Shown: positions 25,827-34,558, numbered from the stretch's first letter. The stretch is 64,000 nt of DNA from Luteococcus sp052116585 (GCF_052116585.1 NZ_JBQKKT010000014.1:11764-75763), one strand, 5' to 3'. Translations and numbers: made by a program. The notes: generated from the letters alone by a model not told the origin.

Positions 25827-26315
25827 TCATGGCAGTTGTGGGTGCACCGGATAGACGACGAGCGTCGCCCCGTCCACCTCGTAGACCTCGACGCCGGCAC
25901 CAGCATCGATGCTGGTTGCACCGGTCATGGTGCGGGCGCTCCAGACCTCACCGTTCACCTTCACCTGACCGCCGCTGCTGGTGACGGGCTCAATGGCCAG
26001 TCCCTCGCTGCCGACCAGCTTGCTGATGCTGGAACGGTAACCGGGGGCATTGCGGACTCGTCGCAGCAGGGTCGGGCGCATGAGCCCCAGCATGGCTGCT
26101 GAGACGGCCAGAGCCACGAGAACCTGGACCACCAGGAGCTCGGGGAGCACGAAGGCGGTCAGTGCCGCGGCCAGCGCGCCACTGGCCAGCATCAGGAGGG
26201 TGAGGTCCAGCGTGAGCATCTCGGCCGTGGCCAGCAGGAGGCCGAGCGCTCCCCACATCGCCCACAGGTTCTGCCCGAACCAGTGGACGAAATCACCTTC
26301 GTGCGGAGTCATCAT
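25827..26315 (-). CDS. NfeD-like membrane protein
   Basis: 162 residues: three or four hydrophobic segments (about 10-80) followed by a C-terminal OB-fold (about 95-160; GSEGLAIEPVTSSGGQVKVN then WSARTMTGATSIDAGAGVEV). This short NfeD form has no ClpP-like protease domain. It is encoded just upstream of the SPFH protein, the usual partner, and probably in one transcript. ATG codons at 26315 and 26312 are both possible; AGAGGACG lies upstream. Confidence 0.88.
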   Translation of the reverse strand: MMTPHEGDFVHWFGQNLWAMWGALGLLLATAEMLTLDLTLLMLASGALAAALTAFVLPELLVVQVLVALAVSAAMLGLMRPTLLRRVRNAPGYRSSISKLVGSEGLAIEPVTSSGGQVKVNGEVWSARTMTGATSIDAGAGVEVYEVDGATLVVYPVHPQLP

Positions 26316-26350
26316 CGTCCTCTCACGGCGTCGTTCACGCCATCATGCCC

Positions 26351-27157
26351 CTAGTCATGCAGGGCTCGACGGTGCCACACCGCGCGTGCGGACCAGCGAC
26401 CGTCCTCGTGGGTCAGGCGGAGCGGCACGTCGAATGCCTCGCTCATCAGCTCGTCGGTGAGCACGTCCTGGATGGGACCGGACGCGACGACGCGTCCGGA
26501 CTTGATCAGCAGCGCATTGGTGATGCCCTCGGGAATCTCCTCGACGTGGTGGGTCACCATCACGCTGGCCGGGGCCATCGGGTCGCTGCACAGGTCGCCC
26601 AGGGTCCGGACCAGCGCCTCGCGGCCAGCCAGGTCCAGTCCGGCGGCCGGCTCGTCGAGCAGCAGCAGTTCGGGATCGGTCATCAGGGCGCGGGCGATCT
26701 GCACGCGCTTGCGCTCCCCCTCGCTGAGGGTGCCGAAGGTGCGGTCGGCCAGCCGGTCGATCTCCAGCTGGGACATCAGCTCAACCGCCCGCTCGTGGTC
26801 CATGTCGTCGTAGTCCTCGCGCCAGCGACCCATCACGGCATAGGAGGCAGAGACGACGACATCGCGCACCAGTTCCTGCTTGGGGATCCGATCCGCAATG
26901 GCAGCCGAGGTGACACCGATCCGGGGCCGGAGCTCGAAGACGTCGACGGCGCCAAGCATCTCTTCCAGGATGGTTGCGGTTCCGCTGGTGGGGTGCATCT
27001 GGGCGGCGAGGATCTGCAGCAGCGTGGTCTTGCCGGCGCCATTGGGCCCGACGAGCACCCAGCGCTCGTCCTCCTCGACGACCCAGTTGATGTCATCGAG
27101 CAGCTTAGCGCCGCCACGCTCGACCCCGACGCCCGACAGATCAACCACTGATGCCAT
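26351..27157 (-). CDS. ABC transporter ATP-binding protein
   Basis: 268-residue single ATPase domain. Walker A is VGPNGAGKTT, the signature is LSEGERKRVQIARAL (first G of LSGG replaced by E), Walker B is LLLLDEPAAGLD, and the switch His is in VMVTHHVEEIP. It resembles the stand-alone actinobacterial ATPases related to molybdate/iron ABC ATPases. No permease gene is adjacent, so its partner or role (transport or translation-associated) is unclear. Its promoter is the leaderless kind, divergent from the unknown gene at 27221. Confidence 0.88.
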   Translation of the reverse strand: MASVVDLSGVGVERGGAKLLDDINWVVEEDERWVLVGPNGAGKTTLLQILAAQMHPTSGTATILEEMLGAVDVFELRPRIGVTSAAIADRIPKQELVRDVVVSASYAVMGRWREDYDDMDHERAVELMSQLEIDRLADRTFGTLSEGERKRVQIARALMTDPELLLLDEPAAGLDLAGREALVRTLGDLCSDPMAPASVMVTHHVEEIPEGITNALLIKSGRVVASGPIQDVLTDELMSEAFDVPLRLTHEDGRWSARAVWHRRALHD

Positions 27158-27163
27158 GGTGAA

Positions 27164-27169
27164 AACCTA
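27164..27169 (-). promoter_or_regulatory. -10 box of a leaderless transcript (ABC ATPase)
   Basis: TAGGTT on the minus strand, six bases before ATG 27157. Confidence 0.55.
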
Positions 27170-27208
27170 TCCGACCGCGGCGCGCTCCCCCAAGCCAACC
27201 CCGGCGGA

Positions 27209-27214
27209 TAGTCT
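27209..27214 (+). promoter_or_regulatory. -10 box of a leaderless transcript (unknown protein)
   Basis: TAGTCT, six bases before ATG 27221; faces the leaderless ABC ATPase promoter 40 bp away. Confidence 0.55.
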
Positions 27215-27220
27215 CGCGCC

Positions 27221-27952
27221 ATGCTCGAGGTCTGTCTGAATCTGGCCATCGCCCTGAACCAGTTGTCCGGAAGCGGCACCAGCGCTGCCCGGGCGGAGCA
27301 GCTGGTGCTGGGCGATGGGCGTCCGCACCACGTCCACGATCCGGATCAACTGCTGGGGCTCGACCCCCTGCACGCCGTTCCGCTGCGGCAGGCTCTCGCC
27401 CGGATCGAACACGGAGCGCTTCCAGGTCAACCGGCCTGGGCCCTCTTGCTGCCCCGCCCCGGACGGATGGCCGGACTGCGGGGTCCCGCCGAGCTGAATG
27501 CGGGCGGTCTGGAGCGCGGTGCCGTGGTGTGCGCGCACGATGGTTCGCTGGCGTGGCTGGCCACCGTGGTGGGGGCCGGCGTCCAGTGGCGGCTGGTGCG
27601 TGCCGAACGTCCCCTGCCCGCGCCGGACCCTCGTGAGACGGCGCGGATGCTCTCGCAGGTGGTGGCCGGGGCCACCAGCGCGCTCCATGGATTCCCCCTG
27701 CTCGACGGGTCACGTCCCGAGCCGGGCCGGTCCGTGATGCTCGGCGCCGGTTACCCCGCCAGGTCGCAGACCCTGCTCGACCGCGCCCTGCTGCTGCTGT
27801 CGGCCGCCGAGGCCGGCCTGGCCCAACAGCACCAGGCCCTCCATTCGCATGCTGCGCTGAACAGCGAACGGCACCTGCGCGAACTCGCAGGTGCCGCCCT
27901 GGATGGTGTGAGTGCTGCCGTCTCCTGGCCGCAACGGGCTCTGGACGCGTGA
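27221..27952 (+). CDS. Uncharacterised actinobacterial protein
   Basis: 243 residues, function not recognised. It is rich in Ala, Leu and Arg and lacks a signal peptide or clear membrane helix. The first half alternates short strands and turns (HGALPGQPAWALLLPRPGRM, AVVCAHDGSLAWLATVVGAG), and the second half is helical (DRALLLLSAAEAGLAQQHQA). The codon use is like its neighbours and a good -10 lies six bases before the ATG, so it is very likely a real gene. It is divergent from an ABC ATPase and ends 30 bp before convergent fabI. Confidence 0.7.
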   Translation: MLEVCLNLAIALNQLSGSGTSAARAEQLVLGDGRPHHVHDPDQLLGLDPLHAVPLRQALARIEHGALPGQPAWALLLPRPGRMAGLRGPAELNAGGLERGAVVCAHDGSLAWLATVVGAGVQWRLVRAERPLPAPDPRETARMLSQVVAGATSALHGFPLLDGSRPEPGRSVMLGAGYPARSQTLLDRALLLLSAAEAGLAQQHQALHSHAALNSERHLRELAGAALDGVSAAVSWPQRALDA

Positions 27953-27982
27953 CCGTCTCCGGCAGTGTCGCCACTCGGCAGG

Positions 27983-28756
27983 TCAGCCGCCGGTGCTGTG
28001 CACTCCCCCGTCGACGTGGATCATCTCGCCGGTGGTCTTGGGGAACCAGTCACTGAGCAGCGCGACGACGCCCTTGGCCGTGGGGACTGCGTCCGTGGTG
28101 TCCCAGCCCAGGGGTGCGCGGTCCCCCCAGGTGTCATTGAAGGTGGTGGAGCCCGGGATCGCCTTCTTGGCGATGGTGTCCAGTGGTCCCGCGGCGATGA
28201 TGTTGCACCGCACGCCTTCTGGACCGAGGTAGCGAGCCAGGTAGCGGCTGGTGGATTCCAGGGCGGCCTTGGCCACGCCCATCCAGTCATAGGTGGGCCA
28301 GGTGATGCGGCCGTCAAAGGTCAGGCCCACCACCGAGACGTCGTCGCTGAACAGCGGCTTGCACGCCATCGTCAGGCTGGCCAGGGAGTAGGCCGAGACC
28401 TGCAGGGCATTGGCCACGTCCGGCCAAGGGGTCGTGAGGAATCCACCACCCAGTGCGGTCTCCGGGTTGGCATAGGCGATCGAGTGCACGATGCCGTCCA
28501 CCTTCTCCAGACCATTGGCCCGCAGCAGCTCGGGCAGGCGCGCCAGGTGCTCGTCGTCGGCGACATTGAGCTCGATCAGGGCCGGCACCGGATCCAGTGA
28601 CTTCGCGACGCGTTGCGTAAGGCTCATGGCCCGGCCGAAGTTGCTGATCACCACCGTGGCGCCCTCTTCCTGGGCGATCTTGGCCACTTGGTAGGCGATC
28701 GAGGTCTTGTGGGTCACGCCGGTGACCAGGATGGATTTTCCTTCGAGGATTCCCAT
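27983..28756 (-). CDS. fabI: Enoyl-ACP reductase (InhA/FabI family)
   Basis: 257-residue NADH-dependent enoyl reductase of fatty-acid synthesis type II. It opens MGILEGKSILVTGVTHKTSI, has the SIAYANPE segment, and the active-site YDWMGVAK (Tyr-x6-Lys) typical of FabI/InhA rather than classical SDRs. The C-terminus GEMIHVDGGVHSTGG is standard. It follows fabG in the order known from the mabA-inhA pair of mycobacteria, but the two are separated by 109 bp containing a tandem repeat. Confidence 0.95.
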   Translation of the reverse strand: MGILEGKSILVTGVTHKTSIAYQVAKIAQEEGATVVISNFGRAMSLTQRVAKSLDPVPALIELNVADDEHLARLPELLRANGLEKVDGIVHSIAYANPETALGGGFLTTPWPDVANALQVSAYSLASLTMACKPLFSDDVSVVGLTFDGRITWPTYDWMGVAKAALESTSRYLARYLGPEGVRCNIIAAGPLDTIAKKAIPGSTTFNDTWGDRAPLGWDTTDAVPTAKGVVALLSDWFPKTTGEMIHVDGGVHSTGG

Positions 28757-28792
28757 GGACTGCCTTCTGTGCTGGTTTGGTTCGCTGCTGGT

Positions 28793-28871
28793 GTTGGACC
28801 GATGATCCTGGGGTTGTACCGACGATCTTGGGGTTGTACCGACGATCTTGGGGTTGGACCGAGGATCAGTG
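28793..28871. repeat. 20-bp tandem repeat between fabG and fabI
   Basis: GTTGTACCGACGATCTTGGG occurs exactly twice (28813, 28833), flanked by variants starting at 28793 and 28853. The last copy runs into the fabG stop codon at 28866. It fills most of the fabG-fabI spacer and so lies in the fabI leader or intercistronic RNA. Confidence 0.9.
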
Positions 28872-29627
28872 TCCCATGCCCAGGCCACCGTCAACCGGGA
28901 CCACTGCACCGGTCACGTAACCGGCCTCGTCACTGGTCAGGTAGCGCACGGCAGCGGCAATGTCACCGGTGGACCCCAAGCGCCCCACCGGAATGCGTTC
29001 CTTGTAGCCCTTGATGAGGTCCTCGTCGAGCACCGCGGTCATGTCGGTCTCGATGAAACCCGGGGCGACCACATTGCACGTGATCCCGCGGCCGCCCAGC
29101 TCGCGAGCGATGCTTCGAGCCATGCCCACGAGGGCTGCCTTGGAGGAGGCGTAGTTGACCTGACCGGCAGACCCCAGCAGCGCAACCACCGAGCTGATCA
29201 GCACGATCCTGCCGTGCCGCTGCTTCATCATGGGGCGGACGGCGCGCTTGACGACGCGGAAGGTGCCAGTGAGGTTGGTGTCGACCACCTGCTCGAAGTC
29301 CGCATCGCTCATGCGCATCAGCAGCCCATCCTTGGTGATACCCGCATTGGCCACCAGGATCTCGACGGGGCCGTGGGTCTCCTCGACCTGCTTGAAGGCC
29401 GCCTCCACCTGCTCGGGGTCCGTGATGTCGCACTGCACGCCCAGCACGCCCTCGGGCACGTCGCCCGAACGGTAGGTGGCGGCCACCCTGTGCCCGGCGG
29501 CGGCCAGATCGGCCGCGATGGCCCGTCCGATGCCCTTGCTGCCACCGGTCACGAGCACGCTGCGGGGCTCTGGCACGGCAGCGAGGGCGGCGAAGGTGGA
29601 CTGGGCGTCGGCAATGTCATGGCTCAC
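28866..29627 (-). CDS. fabG: 3-oxoacyl-ACP reductase
   Basis: 253-residue SDR-type ketoacyl reductase of fatty-acid elongation. Motifs are TGGSKGIGRA (cofactor), NAGIT, LISSV, YASSKAAL (YxxxK) and the C-terminal VVPVDGGLGMG. An N-terminal extension of about 20 residues precedes the first strand. The GTG start at 29627 is chosen because TAGCGT stands seven bases upstream; the open frame to 29678 begins with TTG and has no signal. It is the upstream partner of fabI. Confidence 0.94.
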   Translation of the reverse strand: MSHDIADAQSTFAALAAVPEPRSVLVTGGSKGIGRAIAADLAAAGHRVAATYRSGDVPEGVLGVQCDITDPEQVEAAFKQVEETHGPVEILVANAGITKDGLLMRMSDADFEQVVDTNLTGTFRVVKRAVRPMMKQRHGRIVLISSVVALLGSAGQVNYASSKAALVGMARSIARELGGRGITCNVVAPGFIETDMTAVLDEDLIKGYKERIPVGRLGSTGDIAAAVRYLTSDEAGYVTGAVVPVDGGLGMGH

Positions 29628-29634
29628 CCGTGCC

Positions 29635-29640
29635 ACGCTA
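29635..29640 (-). promoter_or_regulatory. -10 box of a leaderless transcript (fabG)
   Basis: TAGCGT on the minus strand, seven bases before GTG 29627. Confidence 0.5.
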
Positions 29641-29756
29641 GGCGAACCGTCGTGGGGCCAGCCTGTGCGCGGGAACAATGTCCCGGAACCTTATTTGGAG
29701 GAATCGGCACCGTCCCGGTCCAGACCACGCCGGGGCACGCGGCTGGCGCTTGGTCA

Positions 29757-29762
29757 TAGAGT
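29757..29762 (+). promoter_or_regulatory. -10 box of a leaderless transcript (DUF3099 gene)
   Basis: TAGAGT, six bases before GTG 29769. Confidence 0.55.
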
Positions 29763-29768
29763 GGCGCC

Positions 29769-30131
29769 GTGGGCACTTCGAAGACTGCATCCCGCAGGAC
29801 CGGTTCGCGTACCGTCGCAGATGATCCGGTCCTGATCACGGATGCCCGTCTGGCCCGAAGTCAGGACATCGAGATGCGTCAGCGTCGCTATGTCATGACC
29901 ATGATCATCCGCACGACGTGCTTCTGCACGATGTTCTTCGTTCCAGGCTGGTGGAAGATCGTCGCGATCAGCGCAGCCGCGGTGCTCCCGGCGATCGCCG
30001 TGGTTCTGGCCAATGCCCGCGACAACCGGACATACCCCGGTGACATCGCCCAGCCGGACGACGAAGCCGCCACGATGCTCGCCCTGGCCCCGGGGCCAGT
30101 GATCCGCGGCGAGGTGGACGAGACCCACTAG
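29769..30131 (+). CDS. DUF3099 membrane protein
   Basis: 120 residues matching the actinobacterial DUF3099 pattern: a short basic N-terminus, VLITDARLARSQDIEMRQRR, then two membrane helices (YVMTMIIRTTCFCTMFFV and WKIVAISAAAVLPAIAVVLA) with the conserved WW between them and an acidic C-terminus. Function unknown. The gene is next to SURF1, as in other actinobacteria. The GTG start follows a -10 box by six bases. Confidence 0.82.
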   Translation: MGTSKTASRRTGSRTVADDPVLITDARLARSQDIEMRQRRYVMTMIIRTTCFCTMFFVPGWWKIVAISAAAVLPAIAVVLANARDNRTYPGDIAQPDDEAATMLALAPGPVIRGEVDETH

Positions 30132-30197
30132 CCCCCCCAGCCCCTCGGCCGGGGCCGTCCAGCAGGACGAGACCCCAGTTCTGTCGGTGCCGACGGG

Positions 30198-30203
30198 TAC
30201 GGT
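30198..30203 (+). promoter_or_regulatory. -10 box of a leaderless transcript (SURF1)
   Basis: TACGGT, seven bases before GTG 30211. Confidence 0.45.
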
Positions 30204-30210
30204 GGTGGGC

Positions 30211-31092
30211 GTGAAGAAACTGTGGCTGCGATGGATTGCACTGGTGGTCTTCGTCACGCTGCTCGGGGCCCTGTTCATCCGGCTTGGTGAATGGCAGATG
30301 CACCGGCTGGAGTGGCGACGGGGCGAGAATGCGCGCGTCACCACGTACCAGCAGCAGCCCGTGAAGCCCTATGAGGAGGTCTTCGCCGGGCCCATTGGGC
30401 ACGACGAGCAGTGGCAGCGCGTCCGGGTGACCGGAACCTACGACGCGGAGAACCAGATCCAGGCCCTGTACCGCAGCCAGAATGACCAGGCTGGCAGCGA
30501 GGTCTTCACACCGCTCAAGGCCACTGACGGCCGCTACGTCCTGGTGGACCGGGGTTTCCTGCCCCGTGAACAGGGCGGCCAGGAGATCGCGGTGCTGCCC
30601 GATCCGCCCACCGGAACCGTCGAGGTGGTCGGTTACGTCCGTCGCAGTGAGAACGGTAAACCCGCCGCCATGACGCCGCAGGACAAGCTGGTCCGACTCG
30701 TCAATGCCGAGGAACTGTCCAAGACCCTGCCCTATACCTTGGTGGACGGTTACATCGGCCTGGTGGAGAGCAAGCCCGAACAGTCCGGTGGCCTGTTGCC
30801 GATGACCACCCCGGAACTTGACGAGGGACCACACCTGTCCTATGCCCTGCAGTGGTTTGCCTTCACGGTGATCGCGGTGGGTGGGGTCTTCGTCCTCATC
30901 CGCAATGACCTGCGCGACCGCAAGAAGGCCCAGGCCAGGGCTGAACGCCGTGCCCAGAAGCTGGCGAGCGCGTCGGCTGCGGACACCACTGCCGGCGGGG
31001 CCGGATCCAGCCCCGCCCCAGTCCCAGAGCAGTCCGAAACCACCACACACACCGCAACCCCTCAGGAGGATGACAATGCAGCTCGGTCATGA
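30211..31092 (+). CDS. SURF1-family cytochrome oxidase assembly protein
   Basis: 293 residues. An N-terminal helix (LRWIALVVFVTLLGALFI) and a second near residue 220 (QWFAFTVIAVGGVFVLI) flank the external SURF1 domain. Family marks are RLGEWQMHRL after helix 1, RVTGTY, VLVDRGFLPR and the paired LSYALQWF before helix 2. SURF1 helps insert heme into subunit I of the aa3-type oxidase; ctaA in this window supplies heme A. The C-terminal tail is Ala/Pro/Thr rich. The gene overlaps the following SDR by 17 nt. An upstream in-frame GTG at 30187 is less likely. Confidence 0.88.
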   Translation: MKKLWLRWIALVVFVTLLGALFIRLGEWQMHRLEWRRGENARVTTYQQQPVKPYEEVFAGPIGHDEQWQRVRVTGTYDAENQIQALYRSQNDQAGSEVFTPLKATDGRYVLVDRGFLPREQGGQEIAVLPDPPTGTVEVVGYVRRSENGKPAAMTPQDKLVRLVNAEELSKTLPYTLVDGYIGLVESKPEQSGGLLPMTTPELDEGPHLSYALQWFAFTVIAVGGVFVLIRNDLRDRKKAQARAERRAQKLASASAADTTAGGAGSSPAPVPEQSETTTHTATPQEDDNAARS

Positions 31093-31822
31093 CGGCAAGG
31101 TCTTCGTGGTCACCGCAGCCAGCTCGGGGCTCGGCCTGGCCACCGCCCGTGAACTGGTCGCGGAAGGCGCCCAGGTTGTTCTGGTGGCTCGCCGAGCGGA
31201 GGCGCTCGCGGACCTCGAGCAGGAACTTGGTGCCGCCACCCTGGCCGCCGATCTGGCGGCCACCGACACACCTCAACGTGCGGTCGACCTGGCCCTTGAG
31301 CGCTTCGGGCGTCTCGACGGCGCCCTGGTCAGCGTCGGCGGGCCAGCCAAGGGCTCGGTCCTGGGCACCACCGACGAGCAGTGGCAGCAGAGTTTCGACT
31401 CGGTCTTCATGCCTGCCATCCGGATGGCTCGGGCGGTCTTCGGGGCCAATGCGGCAGCCCGGATTGGTTTCGTCCTGTCCACCTCCGCACGCGCGCCCCT
31501 GCCGAACATGGCCCCCAGCAATGGCATGCGTCCCGGCCTGGCGATGTTGGTCAAGCAATTGGCAGACGAGGTGGGCCGCGACGGCGGCCGCGCCTTCGCG
31601 ATGATGCCCGGTCTGATTGCCACGGACCGCCTGACCTGGCTCTACTCCCAGGCCGACGACCCGGAGGCAGCCCGCGCCAAGGACGAGGCCAGCATCGCGT
31701 TGGGCAGGCTCGGCAAGCCGGAGGAGTTCGGACGGGCGGCGTGCTTCCTGCTCTCGGACGCCGCGTCCTACATCACCGGCAGCCTCGTCGCGCTCGACGG
31801 CGGCGCCCTGCGCACGATCTGA
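31076..31822 (+). CDS. Divergent short-chain dehydrogenase (SDR) without YxxxK
   Basis: 248 residues with an SDR Rossmann fold: VVTAASSGLGLATAREL, and DGGAL near the end. The catalytic Ser region LSTSA is present, but the segment that should read YxxxK is SNGMR, so Tyr and Lys are replaced by Ser and Arg. It may use other residues (a Lys follows nine residues later) or be a non-classical SDR. ATG 31076 has CAGGAGGA upstream and overlaps SURF1; it lies 6 bp before the methyltransferase gene, so SURF1-SDR-methyltransferase form one unit. Confidence 0.85.
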   Translation: MQLGHDGKVFVVTAASSGLGLATARELVAEGAQVVLVARRAEALADLEQELGAATLAADLAATDTPQRAVDLALERFGRLDGALVSVGGPAKGSVLGTTDEQWQQSFDSVFMPAIRMARAVFGANAAARIGFVLSTSARAPLPNMAPSNGMRPGLAMLVKQLADEVGRDGGRAFAMMPGLIATDRLTWLYSQADDPEAARAKDEASIALGRLGKPEEFGRAACFLLSDAASYITGSLVALDGGALRTI

Positions 31823-31828
31823 GGTTGG

Positions 31829-32635
31829 GTGGGACTCGAACACGTCGCCGACCTGCTGGTCTGTCCCACCTGCGGGCAGCGCTTGACGATCGAGGAGCGA
31901 ACCCTGGGCTGCCGCACCGGTCACCGCTTCGACCAGGCACGGCAAGGTCATGTGAATCTGCTCGGCCGGGCCGCCCCGGCCAATGCCGACAGTGCCGAGA
32001 TGGTCGCCGCCCGGGCGCGTTTCCTGGGCGGCGGGCACTACCAACCGATCGTCGACGCCCTGAACGGCCGGATCCGAGCCCCTCGTCGCATCGTCGAGGC
32101 CGGTGCCGGTACGGGCCACTACCTGGCGGGTGTGCTGGACGCGCACCCCGACGCGGTGGGGCTGGCCACGGACGTCTCACCGTTTGCTGCCCGCCGAGCC
32201 GCCAAGGCCCATCCTCGGATGGGATCCGTGGTGGCCGACACCTGGGCCGGTCTACCCGTGCGCAGCGGGGTGGCCGACGTGGTGCTGTGTGTCTTCGCCC
32301 CCCGCAATCCCGCGGAATTCAGCCGGATCTGCGTTCCTGGGGGCCTGCTCCTGGTGGTCACGCCCAATGAGGGACACCTCGCTCAGGCGAGAGAACAACT
32401 GGGCCTGCTCGGGATCCAGGACGACAAGCTCAGCCGACTGAACCGATCCATGGTCGGGGCCTTCGAGGCCGTGTGGAGCCAACGGATTCATTGGACCCTG
32501 CAGCTCGATGCCGCTGCCCTCGCGGACCTGGTGCAGATGGGGCCCAATGCCTTCCACGAGCACTCCCGTGTGGAGGACGGACTCGAGGTGGACGCCGACG
32601 TCCAGCTGAGCGTCTTCCGTCGACCAGCCGGCTGA
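31829..32635 (+). CDS. RlmA-like rRNA guanine-N1 methyltransferase
   Basis: 268 residues. The N-terminal zinc ribbon is LVCPTCGQRLT then LGCRTGHRFDQARQGHVNLL, as in the RlmA family (Cys-Cys-Cys-His). The SAM-binding motif is VEAGAGTGHYLAGVLD. The family methylates G745 or G748 in helix 35 of 23S rRNA; members in producers give resistance to tylosin-type drugs. Which guanine is modified here cannot be said. GTG start 31829, six bases after the SDR stop. Confidence 0.85.
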   Translation: MGLEHVADLLVCPTCGQRLTIEERTLGCRTGHRFDQARQGHVNLLGRAAPANADSAEMVAARARFLGGGHYQPIVDALNGRIRAPRRIVEAGAGTGHYLAGVLDAHPDAVGLATDVSPFAARRAAKAHPRMGSVVADTWAGLPVRSGVADVVLCVFAPRNPAEFSRICVPGGLLLVVTPNEGHLAQAREQLGLLGIQDDKLSRLNRSMVGAFEAVWSQRIHWTLQLDAAALADLVQMGPNAFHEHSRVEDGLEVDADVQLSVFRRPAG

Positions 32636-32664
32636 ACGACCGTCAGAACGTTCCCCGCCAGGCG

Positions 32665-34524
32665 TCATTCGAACTGCGAGTGGTAGAGCTCCGCGTAGGG
32701 TCCGTCGGCCGCGAGCAGCTCCGTGTGCGTTCCTCGTTCCACGATGCGGCCGTTCTCGAGGACGAGGATCTGGTCGGCAGCGCGGACCGTGGACAGGCGG
32801 TGGGCGATGACCACGGAGGTTCGATCATGCATCGCGGCATCCAGAGCGCGCTGGACCGCCACCTCGGATTCCGAGTCCAGATGGGCCGTGGCCTCGTCGA
32901 GCACCACGATGGGCGGCGCCTTCAAGAGCAGCCGGGCGATCGCGAAGCGCTGACGCTCACCCCCGGACAGCCGGTAACCCCGCTCCCCCACCATGGTCTC
33001 CAGCCCGTCGGGAAGTCGGTCCACCAAGGGAAGGATCTGGGCCGCAGCAAGGGCGTCACGCATCTGCTGCTCAGTGGCACTGGGCGCGCCGTAGGCCAGG
33101 TTGTTGCGGATGGTGTCGTGGAACATGTGGGCGTCCTGCGTCACGTAGCCCACCATCTCCTGGAGGGAAGCCTGGGTGAGCTCCCGGACATCGTCTCCGC
33201 CGACGCGCACCCGGCCACCGGTCACGTCGTAGAGCCGCGTGAGCAGGTTGGTGATGGTGGTCTTGCCCGCGCCCGACGGACCCACCAGCGCGACGGTCTG
33301 CCCCGGCGAGACGTGGAAGTCGACCCCGTCGAGCACCTGCTGGTTCCTGCTCTCGTGGCCGGGCGTGACGGGCTCCAGCGAGGGCAGGGAGACCAGCTCC
33401 GGATCCGGGTAGGTGAAACTGACGTCGTCGAAGTCGATTGACGCGACGCCACTGGCTCGGCGCGCATCCGGTGCATCCTTGATCAACGGCTCCAGGTCGA
33501 GCACCTCGAAGACGCGCTCGAAGCTGACCAGCGCGCTCATCACGTCGACGCGCACATTGGTGAGCTGCACCAGCGGGCCGTAGAGGCGCGCCAGCAAACC
33601 CACCAGCGCCGTCAGGGTTCCCACCGTCAGGCTGCCCTTGATCGCCATCCAGCCGCCGGCACCGTAGACCAGTGCCGTGGCCAAGGCGGCCACCAGGGTC
33701 ATCGCCGTCATGAACAACCGCCCAACCATGGCGATGGTGACCCCCGTCTCGCGCACCTGTGCGGCCTTGGCCGCGAACATGTCGTGCTCGTCCTGGAGAC
33801 GCCCGAAGAGCTTCACCAGCAGCGCACCGGAGACGGTGAAGCGCTCGGTCATCATGGCCGACATGTCGGCGTTGAGCTGCATCGAGTCACGCGTCAGGCC
33901 CGCGAGACGGCCACCGACGATGCGTGCCGGAATCAGGAAGACCGGCAGCAGCACCAGCGAGGCCAAGGTCAATTGCCAGCTCAGCGAGACCATGGCTGCC
34001 AGCACAAGCACCAGCGAGATGACATTGCTCAACACACTGGACAACGTCGTGGTGAAGGCACGCTGCGCCCCGAGCACGTCCGACTGGAGGCGGCTCACCA
34101 GCTTTCCGGTGTGGGTGCGGGAGAAGAAGGCGAGCGGCATCGAGCTGACGTGGTCGAAGACCTGCGTGCGCAGGTCATAGATGAGCCCCTCGCCGACGCG
34201 TGCCGAACACCAGCGCTGCAGAATGCCGAGTGCGGCCTCCAGGACGGCAAGCAAGGCAACGACGCCGGCCATCTTCCACACCAGCGACGTGTCGCCCTTG
34301 AGCACACCGTCGTCGACGATGGTCTTGAACAGCAGCGGTGGCACCACACCCGCCACCGCGCTCAGGACGATGCACAGCAGGAAGACCAGCAGCAGCCCCT
34401 TGTAGGGACCGCCATAGCTGGCCACGCGACGCACGGTGCCCGGTGCGAGGTCGTGGTTCTTGACAGAGGGATCCTTGCGCAGGCCCCCCATCATGCGGCC
34501 GCCAGGGCCTCCCATTCCGCTCAT
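32665..34524 (-). CDS. ABC exporter, fused membrane and ATPase domains
   Basis: 619 residues. The N-terminal six-helix exporter domain (about 35-330) is followed by an ATPase (about 355-610) with Walker A LVGPSGAGKTT, signature LSGGERQRFAIAR, Walker B PPIVVLDEATAHLD and switch His in VIAHRLSTVRAA. It is a type IV exporter half-transporter that would work as a homodimer; the substrate (lipid, peptide or drug) is unknown. A Gly/Met-rich N-terminal stretch precedes the first helix. It lies 34 bp downstream of the HTH/lysine-tail gene. Confidence 0.92.
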   Translation of the reverse strand: MSGMGGPGGRMMGGLRKDPSVKNHDLAPGTVRRVASYGGPYKGLLLVFLLCIVLSAVAGVVPPLLFKTIVDDGVLKGDTSLVWKMAGVVALLAVLEAALGILQRWCSARVGEGLIYDLRTQVFDHVSSMPLAFFSRTHTGKLVSRLQSDVLGAQRAFTTTLSSVLSNVISLVLVLAAMVSLSWQLTLASLVLLPVFLIPARIVGGRLAGLTRDSMQLNADMSAMMTERFTVSGALLVKLFGRLQDEHDMFAAKAAQVRETGVTIAMVGRLFMTAMTLVAALATALVYGAGGWMAIKGSLTVGTLTALVGLLARLYGPLVQLTNVRVDVMSALVSFERVFEVLDLEPLIKDAPDARRASGVASIDFDDVSFTYPDPELVSLPSLEPVTPGHESRNQQVLDGVDFHVSPGQTVALVGPSGAGKTTITNLLTRLYDVTGGRVRVGGDDVRELTQASLQEMVGYVTQDAHMFHDTIRNNLAYGAPSATEQQMRDALAAAQILPLVDRLPDGLETMVGERGYRLSGGERQRFAIARLLLKAPPIVVLDEATAHLDSESEVAVQRALDAAMHDRTSVVIAHRLSTVRAADQILVLENGRIVERGTHTELLAADGPYAELYHSQFE

Positions 34525-34558
34525 CGTGGCTCCCGTCCGCCCGGCCTGTACGGCTCGG

